In this document: positions 25,147 to 34,351 of the stretch, piece by piece | Layout: every line of letters begins with the position of its first letter | How positions within the stretch are numbered: the first letter of the stretch is position 1 | Source of the DNA: Actinophytocola gossypii | GTDB taxonomy: Bacteria > Actinomycetota > Actinomycetes > Mycobacteriales > Pseudonocardiaceae | Assembly (NCBI RefSeq): GCF_025165815.1 | Contig: NZ_JAFFZE010000027.1 | Coordinates: forward strand, 44,489 to 108,488 | Direction: 5' to 3' | Length of the DNA: 64,000 bases | Translations under genes and position numbers: made by a program | Notes under the pieces: model-generated | What the model was told of the DNA's origin: nothing | Database searches by the model: none | The model's input: the letters and a program-made list of their open reading frames with translations, nothing else

Positions 25147-25160
25147 ACAACAAGTGTTGT
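25147..25160. promoter_or_regulatory. ACAACA-N2-TGTTGT palindrome
   Basis: A 14-bp palindrome with perfect 6-bp arms just downstream of the predicted start of transcription of the SBP operon. The position would suit a repressor. The IclR protein encoded in the divergent operon is the nearest candidate, but IclR sites vary too much to assign it by eye. Confidence 0.4.
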
Positions 25161-25184
25161 ATAGAGGACCAAGGGAGTTCCCCC

Positions 25185-26156
25185 ATGGCCAGGACCAAGC
25201 GGCTCGTCACAGCGGGCATCGCGGGACTACTCGCGCTCACGGCGACCGCCTGCGGCGGCGCCGGGGGCGCCGCGTCCGACGACGGTGACCCGCGCACCCT
25301 GCGCATCGCGCACAACTCCAACGCCGCCGCGCTCCCCGTCCAGGTGGCCATGGCCGAGGGGATCTTCGACAAGCACGACCTGAACGTGGAGTTCACCAAG
25401 GTCGAGAACATCGGCACGCTGCCCGGCACGCTCGGCCGCTCGTTCGACATCGCGCTGTCGGTGCCGACCACGGTCATCTCCGCCGCGCAGCAGGGCATCC
25501 CGGTCACCCAGGTCTCCGGCGCGACCCTCGACGTCGAGGACAACCCGACCGGGTTCGTGATCGGTTCCAAGAAGGCCGGCGTCACCGACATCACCAAGCT
25601 CGCCGGCAAGACGCTCGGCGTGCTCACCGAGACCGGCACCACGCACGTGGCCACCAAGGCGTGGCTCAAGCAGGAGGGTGTGGACCCGGCGAGCGTGAAC
25701 ATCGTGCAGGTCGACGGGCCGTCCCAGGCCGACCAGCTGGCCGCCGGCCGGGTCGACGCGGTGGAGACCGTGATGCCGTTCGCCACCGGGGTGCTGAACA
25801 ACAACCCGGACGCGGTCAACCTCGGCGACCCGTACCTGAAGCTCGCCGACGAGCTCGCCGCGATCCTGTGGATCTCCCGGCAGGACTGGGCCGCGCGGAA
25901 CGCCGACGTCATCGCCGACTTCCGGACGGCGCTGGACGAGGCGGCCGAGTTCATCGCGACCAACGACGAGCGGGCCCGCGCGGTGCTCAAGGAGTACACC
26001 GGCCTGCCGGACGCGGCGATCAAGGAGGCCGTGCTGCCGACCTACACCAGCGAGGTGCGCCCGAAGGACCTCGAGGTCTGGCTGGACGCGATGCGCGAGG
26101 CGGACGGCTTCACCGGTGACGTCGACCTGAACGCGCTCGTCGCGGCCCAGGACTGA
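25185..26156 (+). CDS. ABC transporter substrate-binding lipoprotein (NitT/TauT, NMT1-like)
   Basis: A 323-residue secreted lipoprotein. The signal peptide ends in a lipobox LTATAC, with Cys at residue 23 as lipid anchor. The mature part is the SsuA/TauA/NMT1 fold (LRIAHNSNAAALPVQVAMAEGIFDKHDL). Family members bind sulfonates, nitrate, taurine, pyrimidine precursors or aromatic acids such as phthalate. The start is ATG at 25185 with AGGGAG 7 nt upstream; a longer open frame upstream lacks a ribosome site and would cross the promoter. The operon continues with a hydrolase, an ATPase and two permeases. Confidence 0.85.
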   Translation: MARTKRLVTAGIAGLLALTATACGGAGGAASDDGDPRTLRIAHNSNAAALPVQVAMAEGIFDKHDLNVEFTKVENIGTLPGTLGRSFDIALSVPTTVISAAQQGIPVTQVSGATLDVEDNPTGFVIGSKKAGVTDITKLAGKTLGVLTETGTTHVATKAWLKQEGVDPASVNIVQVDGPSQADQLAAGRVDAVETVMPFATGVLNNNPDAVNLGDPYLKLADELAAILWISRQDWAARNADVIADFRTALDEAAEFIATNDERARAVLKEYTGLPDAAIKEAVLPTYTSEVRPKDLEVWLDAMREADGFTGDVDLNALVAAQD

Positions 26157-26157
26157 C

Positions 26158-26814
26158 ATGACGGCGGTGTGGGACGAGTTCGTTCCGGCTGGCGAGCTGG
26201 ACCGGCTGCGGGCCAGCGGGTTCGGCACGCCGGTCGAGGCGGGTGAGCGCCCGTGCCTGCTGCTGGTCGACGTGACGCTGTCGTTCATCGACGACACCGC
26301 GTACCCGACCGGCTGCGGGCGGATGGGCTGGGAGCGGCTACCGGCGGTCGCGTCGCTGCTGGCGGCCGCCCGGGAGCGGGGCATTCCCCGGGTGCTCACC
26401 GCGGGCTCCCCGGACGACGCGGCGTTCGTCGGCGGCGCGGTCAAGCTCAGCCAGGACCCGGACCTGGCCCGTCGGGTGCACGGCGCGCCGTTCCCGCCGG
26501 AGCTCACCCCGCGCGAGGACGAGTACGTGCTGCGCAAGGCGAAGGCGAGCGCGTTCTTCGGCACGCCGCTGACGACGTACCTGAACCGGCACCGGGTCGA
26601 CACGCTGATCGTGGCCGGCACCACCACCTCCGGCTGCGTGCGGGCGACGGTCGTCGACGCGGCGTCGCACGGCTACCGGGTGCTGGTGGCCGAGGACGCG
26701 TGCTTCGACCGGTCCGCGTTCGCCCACGCCGCGAACCTGTTCGACATCGAGCTCAAGTACGGGTCCGTCGTGGACACCCGCCGAGCGACCGAACTGATGG
26801 GACCACCCCGATGA
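26158..26814 (+). CDS. Isochorismatase-like cysteine hydrolase
   Basis: A 218-residue amidase-type hydrolase. The catalytic triad is visible: Asp38 (LLLVDV), Lys127 (RKAKASAFFGT) and Cys160 (TTTSGCVRAT). Members include N-carbamoylsarcosine amidase, nicotinamidase, biuret hydrolase and maleamate amidohydrolase, so the likely reaction is hydrolysis of an amide or carbamoyl group. It sits between the SBP gene (1-nt gap) and the ATPase gene (ATGA overlap), an unusual position for an enzyme gene. This suggests the imported compound, or an early product of it, carries an amide. Confidence 0.85.
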   Translation: MTAVWDEFVPAGELDRLRASGFGTPVEAGERPCLLLVDVTLSFIDDTAYPTGCGRMGWERLPAVASLLAAARERGIPRVLTAGSPDDAAFVGGAVKLSQDPDLARRVHGAPFPPELTPREDEYVLRKAKASAFFGTPLTTYLNRHRVDTLIVAGTTTSGCVRATVVDAASHGYRVLVAEDACFDRSAFAHAANLFDIELKYGSVVDTRRATELMGPPR

Positions 26815-27596
26815 CACCCACGATCTCCTGCGACGACCTCGCGGTCACGCTCCCGGGCGCCTCCGGGCCGGTGCACATCCTGCGCGGCGTCACGCTCGCC
26901 GTGGAGAAGGCCGAGTTCGTGTCGATCCTCGGCACGTCCGGGTCCGGCAAGACCACGCTGCTGCGCGTGCTCGGCGGCCTGCTCCCGGCCTCCGGCGGCA
27001 CCGTCCGCTGCGACGACACCGCGATCAGCGGGCCGCCCGAGGGGGTGGTGACGGTGTTCCAGGACTACGCGCACTCGCTGCTGCCGTGGCGGACCGTGCG
27101 GCGCAACGTCGCGCTGGGCATCGAGGCGCGGCTGCCGAAGTCGGAACGGGACGAGCGGGTCGACGAGGCGCTGACCATGGTCGGCCTGCTCGACCGGGCC
27201 GAGGAGTACCCGTGGCGGCTGTCGGGCGGCATGCAGCAGCGGGTGCAGATCGCCCGCGCGCTGGCCACCCGGCCCAGGGTGCTGCTGATGGACGAGCCGT
27301 TCGGCGCGCTGGACGCGATGACCAAGGCGTCGCTGCAGGACCAGCTCCAGCAGGTGCAGGAGCTCACCGGGACCACGATCGTGTTCGTCACGCACGACGT
27401 GGAGGAGGCGGTGTACCTGTCCGACCGGCTGGTCGTGCTGAACGGCAGCCCGGCGGACATCGGACTGTCGCTGGAGATCCCGCTCCCCCGGCCGAGGCAC
27501 CAGATCACCACCAAGGAGCGTCCGGACTACCTGGAGCTGCGGCACCGGGTGTACGAGGCGCTCGGGCACACCGTGGGCGAGCCGGCCCGTGGCTAG
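26811..27596 (+). CDS. ABC transporter ATP-binding protein (NitT/TauT type)
   Basis: A 261-residue ATPase: Walker A GTSGSGKTT, Q-loop VFQDYAHSLLPWRTV, signature LSGGMQQR, Walker B LLMDEPFGALD and H-loop VTHDVEEA. The Q-loop with LLPWRTV and the tail with LEIPLPRPR are typical of SsuB/TauB/NrtD-like importers. It energises the two permeases encoded downstream. The start ATG overlaps the hydrolase stop. It ends 8 nt inside the first permease gene. Confidence 0.9.
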   Translation: MTPTISCDDLAVTLPGASGPVHILRGVTLAVEKAEFVSILGTSGSGKTTLLRVLGGLLPASGGTVRCDDTAISGPPEGVVTVFQDYAHSLLPWRTVRRNVALGIEARLPKSERDERVDEALTMVGLLDRAEEYPWRLSGGMQQRVQIARALATRPRVLLMDEPFGALDAMTKASLQDQLQQVQELTGTTIVFVTHDVEEAVYLSDRLVVLNGSPADIGLSLEIPLPRPRHQITTKERPDYLELRHRVYEALGHTVGEPARG

Positions 27597-28356
27597 GCGG
27601 GTCAACCTGCTCGGCGCCGCGGTGTTCGTGCTGGCGCTGGTGCTGTGGGAGCTGCTGGTGCGGACGTCCGTCCTGGACTTCACGTACCTGCCGGCGCCGA
27701 CGGCGGTGGGCGAGGGCCTCGGCGAGCTGCTCGCGAACGGCGAGCTGCTCGGCGCGCTCGGGCACACGCTGTTCGCCGCGCTGTCCGGCTGGGCGCTGGC
27801 CGGGCTCGTCGGGGTCGCGGCCGGGTCGGTACTCGGGCTGGTCCGTCCGGTGTGGACGTACTCGATGGCGAGCCTGGAGGCGTTGCGGGCACTGCCGATC
27901 GTGGCGTTCGTGCCGGTGGCGGTGCTGCTGTTCGGGTTCTCCGTGCAGACCGAGATCATGGTGGCGTTCTACGCGGCGCTGTGGCCGATCATGCTGAACA
28001 CCATCAGCGGGATGCGCACCGAGCCGAGGATGCTGGAGTCCGGCGCGGTGCTGCGGCTGTCGAAGGCGGCGGTGCTGTGGAAGATCCGGCTGCCCGGCGC
28101 CACCGCGATGATCGTCGTGGGGCTGCGGCTGGGGTTGTCGGTGTCGCTGGTGCTGACGCTGGTGGCCGAGATGGTCGGCAACCCGGCCGGGCTCGGGTTC
28201 CTGCTGGTGGAGAAGGGCCAGGCACTGCAGCCGGGGCAGATGTTCGCCGCCGTGTTCGTCATCGGCGTCACGGGTATCGTCCTGAATGGACTGGTGATGG
28301 GCGCGGCCAGGCTCGCCTTCCGCGGCCAGATGGCGTCCTCCGGGGAGGCAGCGTGA
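27589..28356 (+). CDS. ABC transporter permease 1 (NitT/TauT type)
   Basis: A 255-residue integral membrane protein with about six helices (NLLGAAVFVLALVLWELLV is the first). The EAA-like loop GAVLRLSKAAVLWKIRLPGA contacts the ATPase. It begins with GTG inside the ATPase gene and is followed with a 4-nt overlap by a second, different permease. Two distinct permeases are less common in this class, where homodimers prevail, so a heterodimeric channel is likely. Confidence 0.87.
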   Translation: MARRVNLLGAAVFVLALVLWELLVRTSVLDFTYLPAPTAVGEGLGELLANGELLGALGHTLFAALSGWALAGLVGVAAGSVLGLVRPVWTYSMASLEALRALPIVAFVPVAVLLFGFSVQTEIMVAFYAALWPIMLNTISGMRTEPRMLESGAVLRLSKAAVLWKIRLPGATAMIVVGLRLGLSVSLVLTLVAEMVGNPAGLGFLLVEKGQALQPGQMFAAVFVIGVTGIVLNGLVMGAARLAFRGQMASSGEAA

Positions 28357-29117
28357 AACGCGAGAAGGAACGGGGCGGCACCCCCGTCCGCGGCCTGCTG
28401 CCGCTGATCCTGCTGCTGGGCCTGTGGGAGCTGACCGGCGACCCGGCGTCGCCGTACTTCCCGCCGCCGTCCACCTGGGTCGACGGCCTGCGCCCGCTGG
28501 TCGACGGCGACAAGCTGCTGCCGGCGATCGGCCAGACCGCGCTGACGTTCCTGTTGGGACTGTCGATCGCCACGGTGGTCGGCGCCGTCGTCGGCACGCT
28601 GGTCGGCGCGAGCCGCCCGATCGACCGGGCGCTGTCGCCGAGCCTGGAGTTCCTGCGCGCGCTGCCGGCCGCGTCGCTGGTGCCGGTGGCCGCCCTGGTC
28701 CTCGGCTACACCACGCAGATGAAGCTGGTGGTCGTGGTGCTGCCGGCGACCTGGCCGATCCTGCTGACCTGCCGGACCGCCAGGCGGACGCTCAGCCCGG
28801 TGCTGCTGGACACCCCGCGCACGCTCGGCCTGTCCCGGTGGCACCGCACGACGAAGATCCTCACGCCGGCGCTGACCCCCGCGGTGCTGCTCGGCGTGCG
28901 GGTCGCCGCGCCGCTGGCGTTGATCATCACGCTGCTGGTGGAGATCGTCACCCGGGTCGACGGCCTCGGCGCGGTGCTCGGCGCCGCGCAGGCGAGCTTC
29001 CTGTCCGCGCAGGTCTACGGCCTGCTCACGATCGCGGGCGTACTGGGGTTCTTGGTGAACTGGGTCGTCACGCGCGCCGAGACCGCGGTCAGCCGGCGCA
29101 TGCGTGGCACGACATAG
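28353..29117 (+). CDS. ABC transporter permease 2 (NitT/TauT type)
   Basis: A 254-residue integral membrane protein of the SsuC/TauC class. It starts with GTG at 28353 with GGGGAGG about 5 nt upstream, coupled to the first permease (GTGA overlap). The EAA loop is TPRTLGLSRWHRTTKILTPA. Residues FLRALPAASLVPVAALVLG match the conserved fourth-helix region. Together with permease 1 it forms the channel for the lipoprotein-bound substrate. Confidence 0.87.
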   Translation: MKREKERGGTPVRGLLPLILLLGLWELTGDPASPYFPPPSTWVDGLRPLVDGDKLLPAIGQTALTFLLGLSIATVVGAVVGTLVGASRPIDRALSPSLEFLRALPAASLVPVAALVLGYTTQMKLVVVVLPATWPILLTCRTARRTLSPVLLDTPRTLGLSRWHRTTKILTPALTPAVLLGVRVAAPLALIITLLVEIVTRVDGLGAVLGAAQASFLSAQVYGLLTIAGVLGFLVNWVVTRAETAVSRRMRGTT

Positions 29118-29126
29118 GAGTCGTCG

Positions 29127-30437
29127 ATGACCGAAGTACGGGAAGTCGCGTGGTACCGGAGCCTGGACCGGTCGAAGTGGCGGGCGCTGGTCGCCGCGAA
29201 CCTCGGCTGGCTGTTCGACGGCTTCGAGACCTACGCGCTGATCCTCACCGCCGGGGTCGCGCTCACCCAGCTGCACCCCGAGGCCCGGGGCGACCTCCCG
29301 TTCTACATCGGTCTGACGATCGCGATGACCCTGCTCGGCTGGGGTTTCGGCGGCATCCTCGGCGGGGTGGTCGCGGACTACCTCGGGCGGCGCAAGGTCC
29401 TGCTGCTGTCGATCACCCTGTACTCGATCTTCACCGGCCTGTCGGCGTTCGCGTGGAACTGGGAGTCGTTCCTGGTGCTGCGGCTGCTGACCGGCGTGAC
29501 GCTGGGGTCGGAGTGGGGCACCGGGACGTCGCTGGTGGCCGAGATGTGGCCGGCGCACGCGCGGGCGAAGGCGGCCGGGCTGATGCAGTGCGGCCTCGGG
29601 CTCGGGTTCTTCGTGGCGTCCGCGGCGTGGCACTTCATCGCGCCGCTCGGTGAGAACTCGTGGCGGTACATGTTCCTGCTCGGCGTGCTGCCGGCGTTGT
29701 TCGCGCTGTGGCTGCGGCGCAGCGTGCCGGAGTCGGAGAAGTGGTCGTCGGCGGCGTCGCGCCGGGAGGAGCTGCGGTCCAGGTCCGACCTCACCGAGGA
29801 GGAACGGACCTACACCAGGTTCACCCTGCGCCAGATCCTGGCGGATCCGAAGATGCGCCGGCTGACGATCCTCGGCTCGATCATGTCGATGGTGACCACG
29901 CTGGCGTGGTGGGGCATCTCGACCTGGGTGCCGGCGTACGTCGGCGGCATGGCCGAGGCGGAGGGCCACACGGCGTCCAGCTACGCGTCCACGGCGGGCA
30001 TGATCTACAACGCCGGAGCCATCGCCGGGTACATCGCCCTCGGTTTCGCGGCCGACAGGTTCGGGCGGAAGCCGACGGTGTTCGTGTACTTCGCGGCGTC
30101 GCTGCTGATGACGCCGGTGCTGTTCCTGTGGACGTCGGACCTGACGCTGGTGCTGGTGCTGTGCGTGGTGAACGGGTTCTTCACGCTGGGGCAGTACACC
30201 TGGATGCCGGTGTGGCTGCCCGAGTTCTACCCCACCCACCTGCGCGCGACGGGCGCGGCGTTCGTGTTCAACGCCGCCAGGTTCATCGCGTTCCTCGGCC
30301 CGCTGCTGGCCGGCTCGATCATCGCCGCCCTCGGCGGCTACGGCACCGCGGCGACCGTGGTCGGGTTGATCTACGTCCTGGGCATGATCGTGGTCCCGTT
30401 CTGCCCGGAGACGCGCGGACGAGCGCTGCCGGAATGA
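29127..30437 (+). CDS. MFS transporter, aromatic acid/sugar symporter type
   Basis: A 436-residue major facilitator with 12 predicted helices. The first helix carries LGWLFDGFETYAL, which resembles the DGFD signature of aromatic acid:H+ symporters, and loop 2-3 reads DYLGRRKVLL. Loop 8-9 has the DRFGRKPT repeat. AGGAG lies 6 nt before the ATG, overlapping the permease stop, so it is the last gene of the importer operon. It offers the locus a second uptake route for an aromatic or sugar-like acid. Confidence 0.85.
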   Translation: MTEVREVAWYRSLDRSKWRALVAANLGWLFDGFETYALILTAGVALTQLHPEARGDLPFYIGLTIAMTLLGWGFGGILGGVVADYLGRRKVLLLSITLYSIFTGLSAFAWNWESFLVLRLLTGVTLGSEWGTGTSLVAEMWPAHARAKAAGLMQCGLGLGFFVASAAWHFIAPLGENSWRYMFLLGVLPALFALWLRRSVPESEKWSSAASRREELRSRSDLTEEERTYTRFTLRQILADPKMRRLTILGSIMSMVTTLAWWGISTWVPAYVGGMAEAEGHTASSYASTAGMIYNAGAIAGYIALGFAADRFGRKPTVFVYFAASLLMTPVLFLWTSDLTLVLVLCVVNGFFTLGQYTWMPVWLPEFYPTHLRATGAAFVFNAARFIAFLGPLLAGSIIAALGGYGTAATVVGLIYVLGMIVVPFCPETRGRALPE

Positions 30438-30507
30438 CGGCATGTTCCGGGAATAAGTAACTCGCGCGTTCCCCGTCATACCCGGGGCGATACCCCGTTC
30501 CTGTGAC

Positions 30508-30726
30508 GTGGCGATGAACGCGGACGAGCGTGCGGCGCTGCTGGACGCCCTCCCCCCACGACAGCGCGAAATCATCCGACTGCGCCTCGTGGTCGGTCTC
30601 TCCGCCCAGGAGACCGCCGACCGCCTCGGCATGGCCCCGAGCGCGGTCCGCATGGCCCAGCACCGCGCCCTCGACCGCCTGCGCCGTCAGCTGCCGGTCA
30701 GGGACGAGCCGGGAACCACAGCGTGA
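30508..30726 (+). CDS. Sigma-70 region 4-only small protein
   Basis: A 72-residue protein made almost only of a sigma factor region 4 (ALLDALPPRQREIIRLRLVVG, then SAQETADRLGMAPSAVRMAQHRALDRLRRQ). No region 2 is encoded upstream in any frame I checked, so it is either a decayed ECF sigma gene or a region-4-like DNA-binding protein. GTG at 30508 or ATG at 30514 may start it. Its last 29 nt overlap the 3' end of the opposite-strand sensor kinase. The 30438-30507 gap contains no other gene. Confidence 0.5.
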   Translation: MAMNADERAALLDALPPRQREIIRLRLVVGLSAQETADRLGMAPSAVRMAQHRALDRLRRQLPVRDEPGTTA

Positions 30727-31849
30727 ACGTGCTCCCCTCCCCCACCTCGGACGACACCTCGACCCGGCCGCCGTGGGACTCGACGATCTGGCGGACGATC
30801 GCGAGCCCGAGTCCGGTGTGCCGGTCCGCCAGCGGGTCCGAGCCGGACCGGCGCCAGAAGCGGTCGAAGACCCGTTGCCGGTCGGCCTCCGGGATGCCCG
30901 GGCCGGCGTCGGAGACCGACAGCCACAGCCAGTCGTCGTCGCGGCCGGTGGTCACGCCGATGGTCGCGCCGGCCGGGGAGAGGCGGACGGCGTTGGACAG
31001 GAGGTTGCCGGCGGCACGGCGCAGCGCGTCGTGGTCGCCGATGACGACCAGGTCCGGGGTCAGGTCGTAGGCGAACCGCAGGTCGCGTTCGGCGGCCAGG
31101 ACGGCGAAGTCCTCGCCCGCCTCGCGCGCGACGACGGACAGGGACACGTCGGTGTCGGCCAGGGCGGACGCGGTGCGCCGGGCGGTGGCGAGCAGGTCCT
31201 CCACCAGGCGCGACATCCGGTCGGTGGCGCGGTCGATCACCTGCACTGCCCGTTCCCGCTCGGCGTCGGAGGCGTCCGGGGTGGTCAGGGCGGCGTCCAG
31301 GTGCGCGCGGATGATCGCCAGCGGGCTGCGCAGTTCGTGCGAGGCGTCGTCGATCAGCTGGCGCTGTGCGCGGAACGCCTCGTCCAGGCGATCGAGCATG
31401 GAGTCCAGGGTGTCGGCGAGGTCGCGCAGCTCGCCCCGGGTGCCGGACAGGTTGATCCGGCGGGACAGGTCGGTGGCCTGGATCTCGCGGGCGGTGCGGG
31501 CGATCGAGAGCGCGGGGCGCAGCGCCCGGCCGGACAGCACCCAGCCGATGCCGAGGCTGACCACGAACAGTCCGCCCAGCGCCAGCCAGGAGAAGTCCCG
31601 CAGCGACTCCAGCGTGCGCAGGTTCACCGCCGACTCGATGTCCTCGACCGCGGCGACCTCCATCGTGCCGACCGGGAACTCGCGGCCGTCGGCCTTGCGC
31701 TTCACCAGCTCCGCCTCGTAGCTGCGGGTGATCGGCTTCGGGTCGGTGCCGGCGCGCACCGCCAGGTAGGTCACCAGCAGGCCCGCGCCGGCCAGCACGA
31801 ACAGCAGCGTCGAGTACAGCACGGTCAGCCGGAACCGCACCGAGTGCAC
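30698..31849 (-). CDS. Sensor histidine kinase (EnvZ/CutS-like)
   Basis: A 383-residue membrane sensor. Two transmembrane helices (LTVLYSTLLFVLAGAGLLVTY and LALGGLFVVSLGIGWVLSG) enclose an extracytoplasmic region of about 80 residues. HAMP, then HisKA with the phosphorylated His in DDASHELRSPLA, then HATPase with N-box NLLSNAV, G1 DAGPGIPE and G2 TGLGLAIV. The start GTG at 31849 is 17 nt after the response regulator stop. It partners the regulator encoded just upstream; an HtrA-like protease gene precedes both, so an envelope-stress role (compare CutRS) is plausible. Confidence 0.87.
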   Translation of the reverse strand: MHSVRFRLTVLYSTLLFVLAGAGLLVTYLAVRAGTDPKPITRSYEAELVKRKADGREFPVGTMEVAAVEDIESAVNLRTLESLRDFSWLALGGLFVVSLGIGWVLSGRALRPALSIARTAREIQATDLSRRINLSGTRGELRDLADTLDSMLDRLDEAFRAQRQLIDDASHELRSPLAIIRAHLDAALTTPDASDAERERAVQVIDRATDRMSRLVEDLLATARRTASALADTDVSLSVVAREAGEDFAVLAAERDLRFAYDLTPDLVVIGDHDALRRAAGNLLSNAVRLSPAGATIGVTTGRDDDWLWLSVSDAGPGIPEADRQRVFDRFWRRSGSDPLADRHTGLGLAIVRQIVESHGGRVEVSSEVGEGSTFTLWFPARP

Positions 31850-31866
31850 GAAACCGGGAACCCGGA

Positions 31867-32547
31867 TCAGCGTTCGGATAGCCGGTACCCCCTTCCGACG
31901 ACCGTCTCGATCACCGCCGGCTCCCCGACCTTGCGGCGCAGCGTGCCGACGGTGACCCGAACGGTCTGGGTGAACGGGTCGACGTTCTCGTCCCACACGT
32001 GCTCGAGCAGCTCCTCGGCCGACACCACGTGGCCCGGCCGGGTCATCAGGTACTCCAGCACGCCGAACTCCTTGGGGGACAACGGAAGCCGCCGGTCCGC
32101 CCGCCACGCCTCGTGCCGGGCGGTGTCCAGCGACAGCTCCCCGACCGCGAGCACCGCGCCGCCGCCCCTGGTCTCCCGGCGCAGCAGCGCACGGACCCTG
32201 GCCAACAGCTCGTCCAGCGCGAACGGCTTGACCACGTAGTCGTCGGCGCCGTCGTCGAGCCCGCGAACCCGGTCGTCGAGCGCGCCGCGCGCGGTGAGCA
32301 TCAGCACCCGCAGGTCCGTGCCGCCGACCGACGGCAGCTCGCCGGACCGGATCGCCCGGCACAGCGAGAACCCGTCGCCGTCGGGCAGCATCAGGTCGAG
32401 CAGCAGCAGGTCGTAGGCGTTGACGGTCAGCCGCTCGTACGCGGCGGCGACCGAGTCGGCGTGGTCCACCGCGTACCCGGCGCGCACCAGGCCGAGCTGG
32501 ACCGCCTCGGCCAGCTCGGCCTCGTCCTCGACCAACAGCAGTCGCAT
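31867..32547 (-). CDS. OmpR-family response regulator
   Basis: A 226-residue two-component regulator. The receiver has acidic EDE at residues 7-9, phosphoacceptor Asp in LLLLDLMLPDGDG, Thr in LMLTARG and Lys in VVKPFALDEL. The winged helix is C-terminal (LSPKEFGVLEYLM, VRVTVGTLRRKVG). The start is ATG. It lies 9 nt downstream of the HtrA-like gene and directly ahead of its kinase. Targets may include the adjacent protease and MoxR operon. Confidence 0.9.
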   Translation of the reverse strand: MRLLLVEDEAELAEAVQLGLVRAGYAVDHADSVAAAYERLTVNAYDLLLLDLMLPDGDGFSLCRAIRSGELPSVGGTDLRVLMLTARGALDDRVRGLDDGADDYVVKPFALDELLARVRALLRRETRGGGAVLAVGELSLDTARHEAWRADRRLPLSPKEFGVLEYLMTRPGHVVSAEELLEHVWDENVDPFTQTVRVTVGTLRRKVGEPAVIETVVGRGYRLSER

Positions 32548-32556
32548 GCGGACTCC

Positions 32557-33381
<825 letters not shown>

Positions 33382-33391
33382 CGTGTGCTCC

Positions 33392-34351
33392 TCACGGCAA
33401 CCGGGAGAACCAGAGCAGCGACGTCCCGGCCGTCGCCAGACCGAACAGCAACCCGACGCCGACGAACCGGTGCGAGATGTCCCGCTGCTCGGTGCGGTAC
33501 CCGACCGAGCCGCCGATGTCGGCGTACACCTCCCGCAGCTCGTCCGCGCTCGCCGCCTCGTGGTACGACCCGCCGGTCAGCTCGGCGACCGCGCGCAGGG
33601 TGGCGCCGTCCACCGGCACCGCCTGGTCCCGGCCGCCCTGCTCGATCGAGCCCTCCGGCGTGCCGACCGAGATCGTGTCCACCGGCACGCCCCGCGCGGC
33701 CGCCTGCTCGGCCATCGCCTCCGGCGCCCGGCCGGTGGTGTTCGCGCCGTCCGAGAGCACCACCACCCGCGCGGGCGGCGGGTCCTCGCCGGCCAGCGGG
33801 TCGACCGTGCGCACCGCCTGCAGCGAGGCGTCGATGGCCTCTCCGATCGCGGTGCCGGCGATCGTGATCGTCGACGGGTCCAGCTCGTCGATCCCGACCC
33901 GCAGCGCGACCCGGTCGGTCGACGGCGCCACCACCACCTGCGCGGTCCCGGCGAACGCCACCAGCCCGACGTTGAACTCCGCCGGCAGCAGGTCCGCGAA
34001 GTCGTGCGCCGCCGCCCTGGCCGCGCCGAGCCGGTCCGGCGGCACGTCGTCGGCCTCCATCGACGGCGACACGTCGACCGCGATGATCACCGTCGCCCGT
34101 TCGCGCGGGACCTGGACCGCCGACGCGGGCTGGGCGAACCCGACCACCAGCAGCGCGAGCATGACCACGAACAGCCCGGCCGGCAGATGTCGCCGCCAGC
34201 CGGGGCGGGTCGGCGCCACCTTCTCCAGCAGCGGCAGGTTCGTGAACCGCACCGCGTACCGGCTGCGCCGCCGCTGCGCCACGAGGTACACCGCGACCAG
34301 CGCCAACACCGCGGCGAGCAGCCAGAGCCGGCCCTCGGCCTGGAACGTCAT
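33392..34351 (-). CDS. VWA-domain membrane protein (BatA-like)
   Basis: A 319-residue protein: two N-terminal helices (LWLLAAVLALVAVYLVA and LFVVMLALLVVGFAQ), a von Willebrand A domain with the MIDAS motif DVSPSMEADD, the VVLSDGANTTG segment, and a C-terminal helix (FVGVGLLFGLATAGTSLLWF). Proteins of this design act with MoxR ATPases and DUF58 proteins in assembly or metal insertion of envelope complexes. The ATG overlaps the DUF58 stop (34348-34351). Confidence 0.87.
   Translation of the reverse strand: MTFQAEGRLWLLAAVLALVAVYLVAQRRRSRYAVRFTNLPLLEKVAPTRPGWRRHLPAGLFVVMLALLVVGFAQPASAVQVPRERATVIIAVDVSPSMEADDVPPDRLGAARAAAHDFADLLPAEFNVGLVAFAGTAQVVVAPSTDRVALRVGIDELDPSTITIAGTAIGEAIDASLQAVRTVDPLAGEDPPPARVVVLSDGANTTGRAPEAMAEQAAARGVPVDTISVGTPEGSIEQGGRDQAVPVDGATLRAVAELTGGSYHEAASADELREVYADIGGSVGYRTEQRDISHRFVGVGLLFGLATAGTSLLWFSRLP

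Noticed and set aside
26158..30437. Assignment of the catabolic locus to nicotinate (nic) degradation
   Set aside because: Mo hydroxylase, amidase and alpha/beta hydrolase fit, but NicX-type ring-cleavage and NicC-type monooxygenase genes are missing, and UbiD/UbiX are not part of that pathway.
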